This document shows, piece after piece, positions 22,625 to 22,694 of a stretch of 22,694 nt of DNA (its first letter is position 1; every line of letters starts with the position of its first letter). The notes under the pieces were generated by a model that saw only the letters and a program-made list of their open reading frames with translations, had not been told where the DNA came from and ran no database searches. Both the position numbers and the translations under genes were made by a program. The stretch comes from Anaerolineae bacterium (lineage in GTDB: Bacteria; Chloroflexota; Anaerolineae; JAAYZQ01). The stretch is from the NCBI GenBank assembly GCA_016926595.1, contig JAFGOG010000474.1, positions 1 through 22,694 of the forward strand, given 5' to 3'.

Positions 22625-22694
22625 AGCAGGGGCGAGGTCGCGGTGTATGTGGCTATGGCACCCGAAGGACCTCCAACTGCCCGTTCCTATGACC

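Overview
The window is GC-rich, gene-dense bacterial chromosome. Gaps are short, genes often overlap by 1-4 nt, and strong sigma70-type promoters stand in the longer gaps. Gene content (nuoB/nuoCD/nuoI, a MurF-alanine racemase fusion, peptide deformylase, TatA, a PstCAB-type transporter with a ferredoxin-like gene inside it) and the dispersed short intergenic repeats suggest an uncultured member of the Chloroflexota, perhaps Anaerolineae/Caldilineae-like. That placement is an inference from gene content, not a phylogenetic result. No rRNA, tRNA, CRISPR array, prophage or transposase is seen.

Layout. (1) 1-3281, plus strand: the 3' part of a phosphate-type ABC transporter (pstC, an iron-sulfur protein, pstA, a pstB-like ATPase). 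The ATPase lacks the usual Q-loop glutamine and the catalytic glutamate. (2) 3409-4296, plus: a solitary Dam-type adenine methylase with its own promoter. (3) 4458-7012, minus: a D-cysteine desulfhydrase/ACC deaminase-family PLP enzyme and a membrane-anchored double zinc-ribbon protein, separated by a 257-bp gap packed with three unrelated short-repeat types. (4) 7179-12513, plus: radC, two tiny overlapping genes, a third small ORF, a zinc-ribbon pseudokinase and a MurF-Alr fusion; the pseudokinase stop codon overlaps the murF start. (5) 12520-20843, minus: tatA with a helical-repeat protein from one promoter, and a long series nuoB, nuoCD, nuoI, PHP phosphoesterase, CxxC protein, FAD oxidoreductase, peptide deformylase that appears to start from a consensus promoter at 20883-20911. 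(6) 21065-22624, plus: a SufR-like regulator divergent from the nuo genes, then an HSL-family esterase.

How they work together. The nuo genes encode hydrophilic, Fe-S-bearing parts of complex I, but nuoA, nuoH and the other subunits are not here. The divergent regulator has a cysteine-containing C-terminus of the kind that binds Fe-S clusters, so it may tune the nuo operon to Fe-S status (inference). The pseudokinase, coupled to the enzyme that both makes D-alanine and attaches D-Ala-D-Ala to the peptidoglycan precursor, looks like a cell-wall control point (inference). Palindromic elements lie inside two coding sequences; one seems to add about 18 residues to the PHP protein. Two otherwise unrelated genes (dcyD-like and nuoCD) share a related 44-nt leader.
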